The position numbers were made by a program, and so were the translations under genes. DNA of 5,131 nucleotides from Actinomycetes bacterium (GTDB lineage: Bacteria; Actinomycetota; Actinomycetes; Actinomycetales; Cellulomonadaceae), in contig JAEWEI010000392.1 of NCBI GenBank assembly GCA_023389545.1, positions 1 through 5,131 of the forward strand, in the 5' to 3' direction. The notes beneath the pieces were generated by a model that was not told where the DNA came from, searched no databases, and worked only from the letters and a program-made list of their open reading frames with translations. Shown one piece after another: positions 4,983 to 5,131 of this stretch; the stretch's first letter is position 1; each line of letters begins with the position of its first letter.

Positions 4983-5131
4983 GTGGCCATCAACGACTCA
5001 CTCAGCAGGGGGACGACATCACAGGGGGAGTTGGATCTCGCGAAGGCGGTCCGGCTGTTCCCAGTGCGTGACGGTGAGAAGCCGTGGTCGGTCCGAGATG
5101 TGCGTGCTGTCGCCGACGAGCTCATGAGCGA
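4983..5131 (+). CDS. Probable TraR/DksA-type zinc-finger protein (3' partial)
   Basis: An open frame from GTG 4983, behind a clear ribosome binding site, runs to the window end without a stop (49 complete codons). It begins MAINDSLSRGTTSQGELDLA and continues to FPVRDGEKPWSVRDVRAVADELMS. The segment VRDGEKPWSVRDVRAVADEL resembles the 'VRxGExPWTxxEvxxvrxeL' entry into the coiled coil of actinobacterial TraR/DksA C4 zinc-finger proteins, whose gene commonly lies between divIVA and lspA. DksA-family proteins bind the RNA polymerase secondary channel and alter transcription initiation. The C4 zinc finger would lie beyond the window, so identity rests on this short motif, recalled from memory, and on gene order. 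The first 25 residues are a variable, polar leader. Confidence 0.65.
   Translation, partial: MAINDSLSRGTTSQGELDLAKAVRLFPVRDGEKPWSVRDVRAVADELMS

Noticed and set aside
4829..5071. 80-residue + strand frame across the divIVA end and the following gap
   Set aside because: It runs through the strong hairpin and competes with the frame starting at GTG 4983, which has a ribosome binding site and a recognisable motif.

Overview
This is a high-GC segment of an actinobacterial division and cell-wall (dcw) cluster, with every gene on the + strand. Strong G/C bias at third codon positions, GTG starts, an FtsZ that resembles the mycobacterial/Streptomyces type along most of its length, and the neighbours SepF, YggT and DivIVA/Wag31 all point to an actinomycete. 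A Micrococcales member (Cellulomonas-like) is my best guess, from general resemblance only.

Layout: ftsQ (5' truncated by the window edge, ends 935); a 209-nt leader with hairpins and a probable promoter; ftsZ (1145-2407); pgeF/yfiH (2414-3163), 6 nt behind ftsZ; a 106-nt gap with a probable promoter; sepF (3270-3737); yggT (3741-4025), 3 nt behind sepF; a 178-nt gap with a hairpin and a perfect 14-bp palindrome; divIVA/wag31 (4204-4872); a 110-nt gap with two back-to-back perfect-stem hairpins; and the first ~50 codons of a probable TraR/DksA-type zinc-finger protein (4983 onward, cut by the right edge).

The genes form one functional neighbourhood. FtsZ makes the cytokinetic ring. SepF is the membrane anchor for FtsZ in actinobacteria, which lack FtsA. 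FtsQ is the bitopic scaffold linking the ring to septal peptidoglycan synthesis. PgeF is linked to keeping peptidoglycan precursors correct. DivIVA/Wag31 directs polar growth and septum-associated wall synthesis. YggT is a small membrane protein of unclear role. Intergenic spacing suggests transcription units ftsZ-pgeF, sepF-yggT, divIVA, and the DksA-like gene, possibly with read-through between them.

I see no mobile element, CRISPR array, tRNA or rRNA, and no evidence of a new system. The most notable points are the lack of yggS between pgeF and sepF, two gene pairs separated by a single stop codon in the same frame, and structured intergenic DNA around ftsZ and divIVA.
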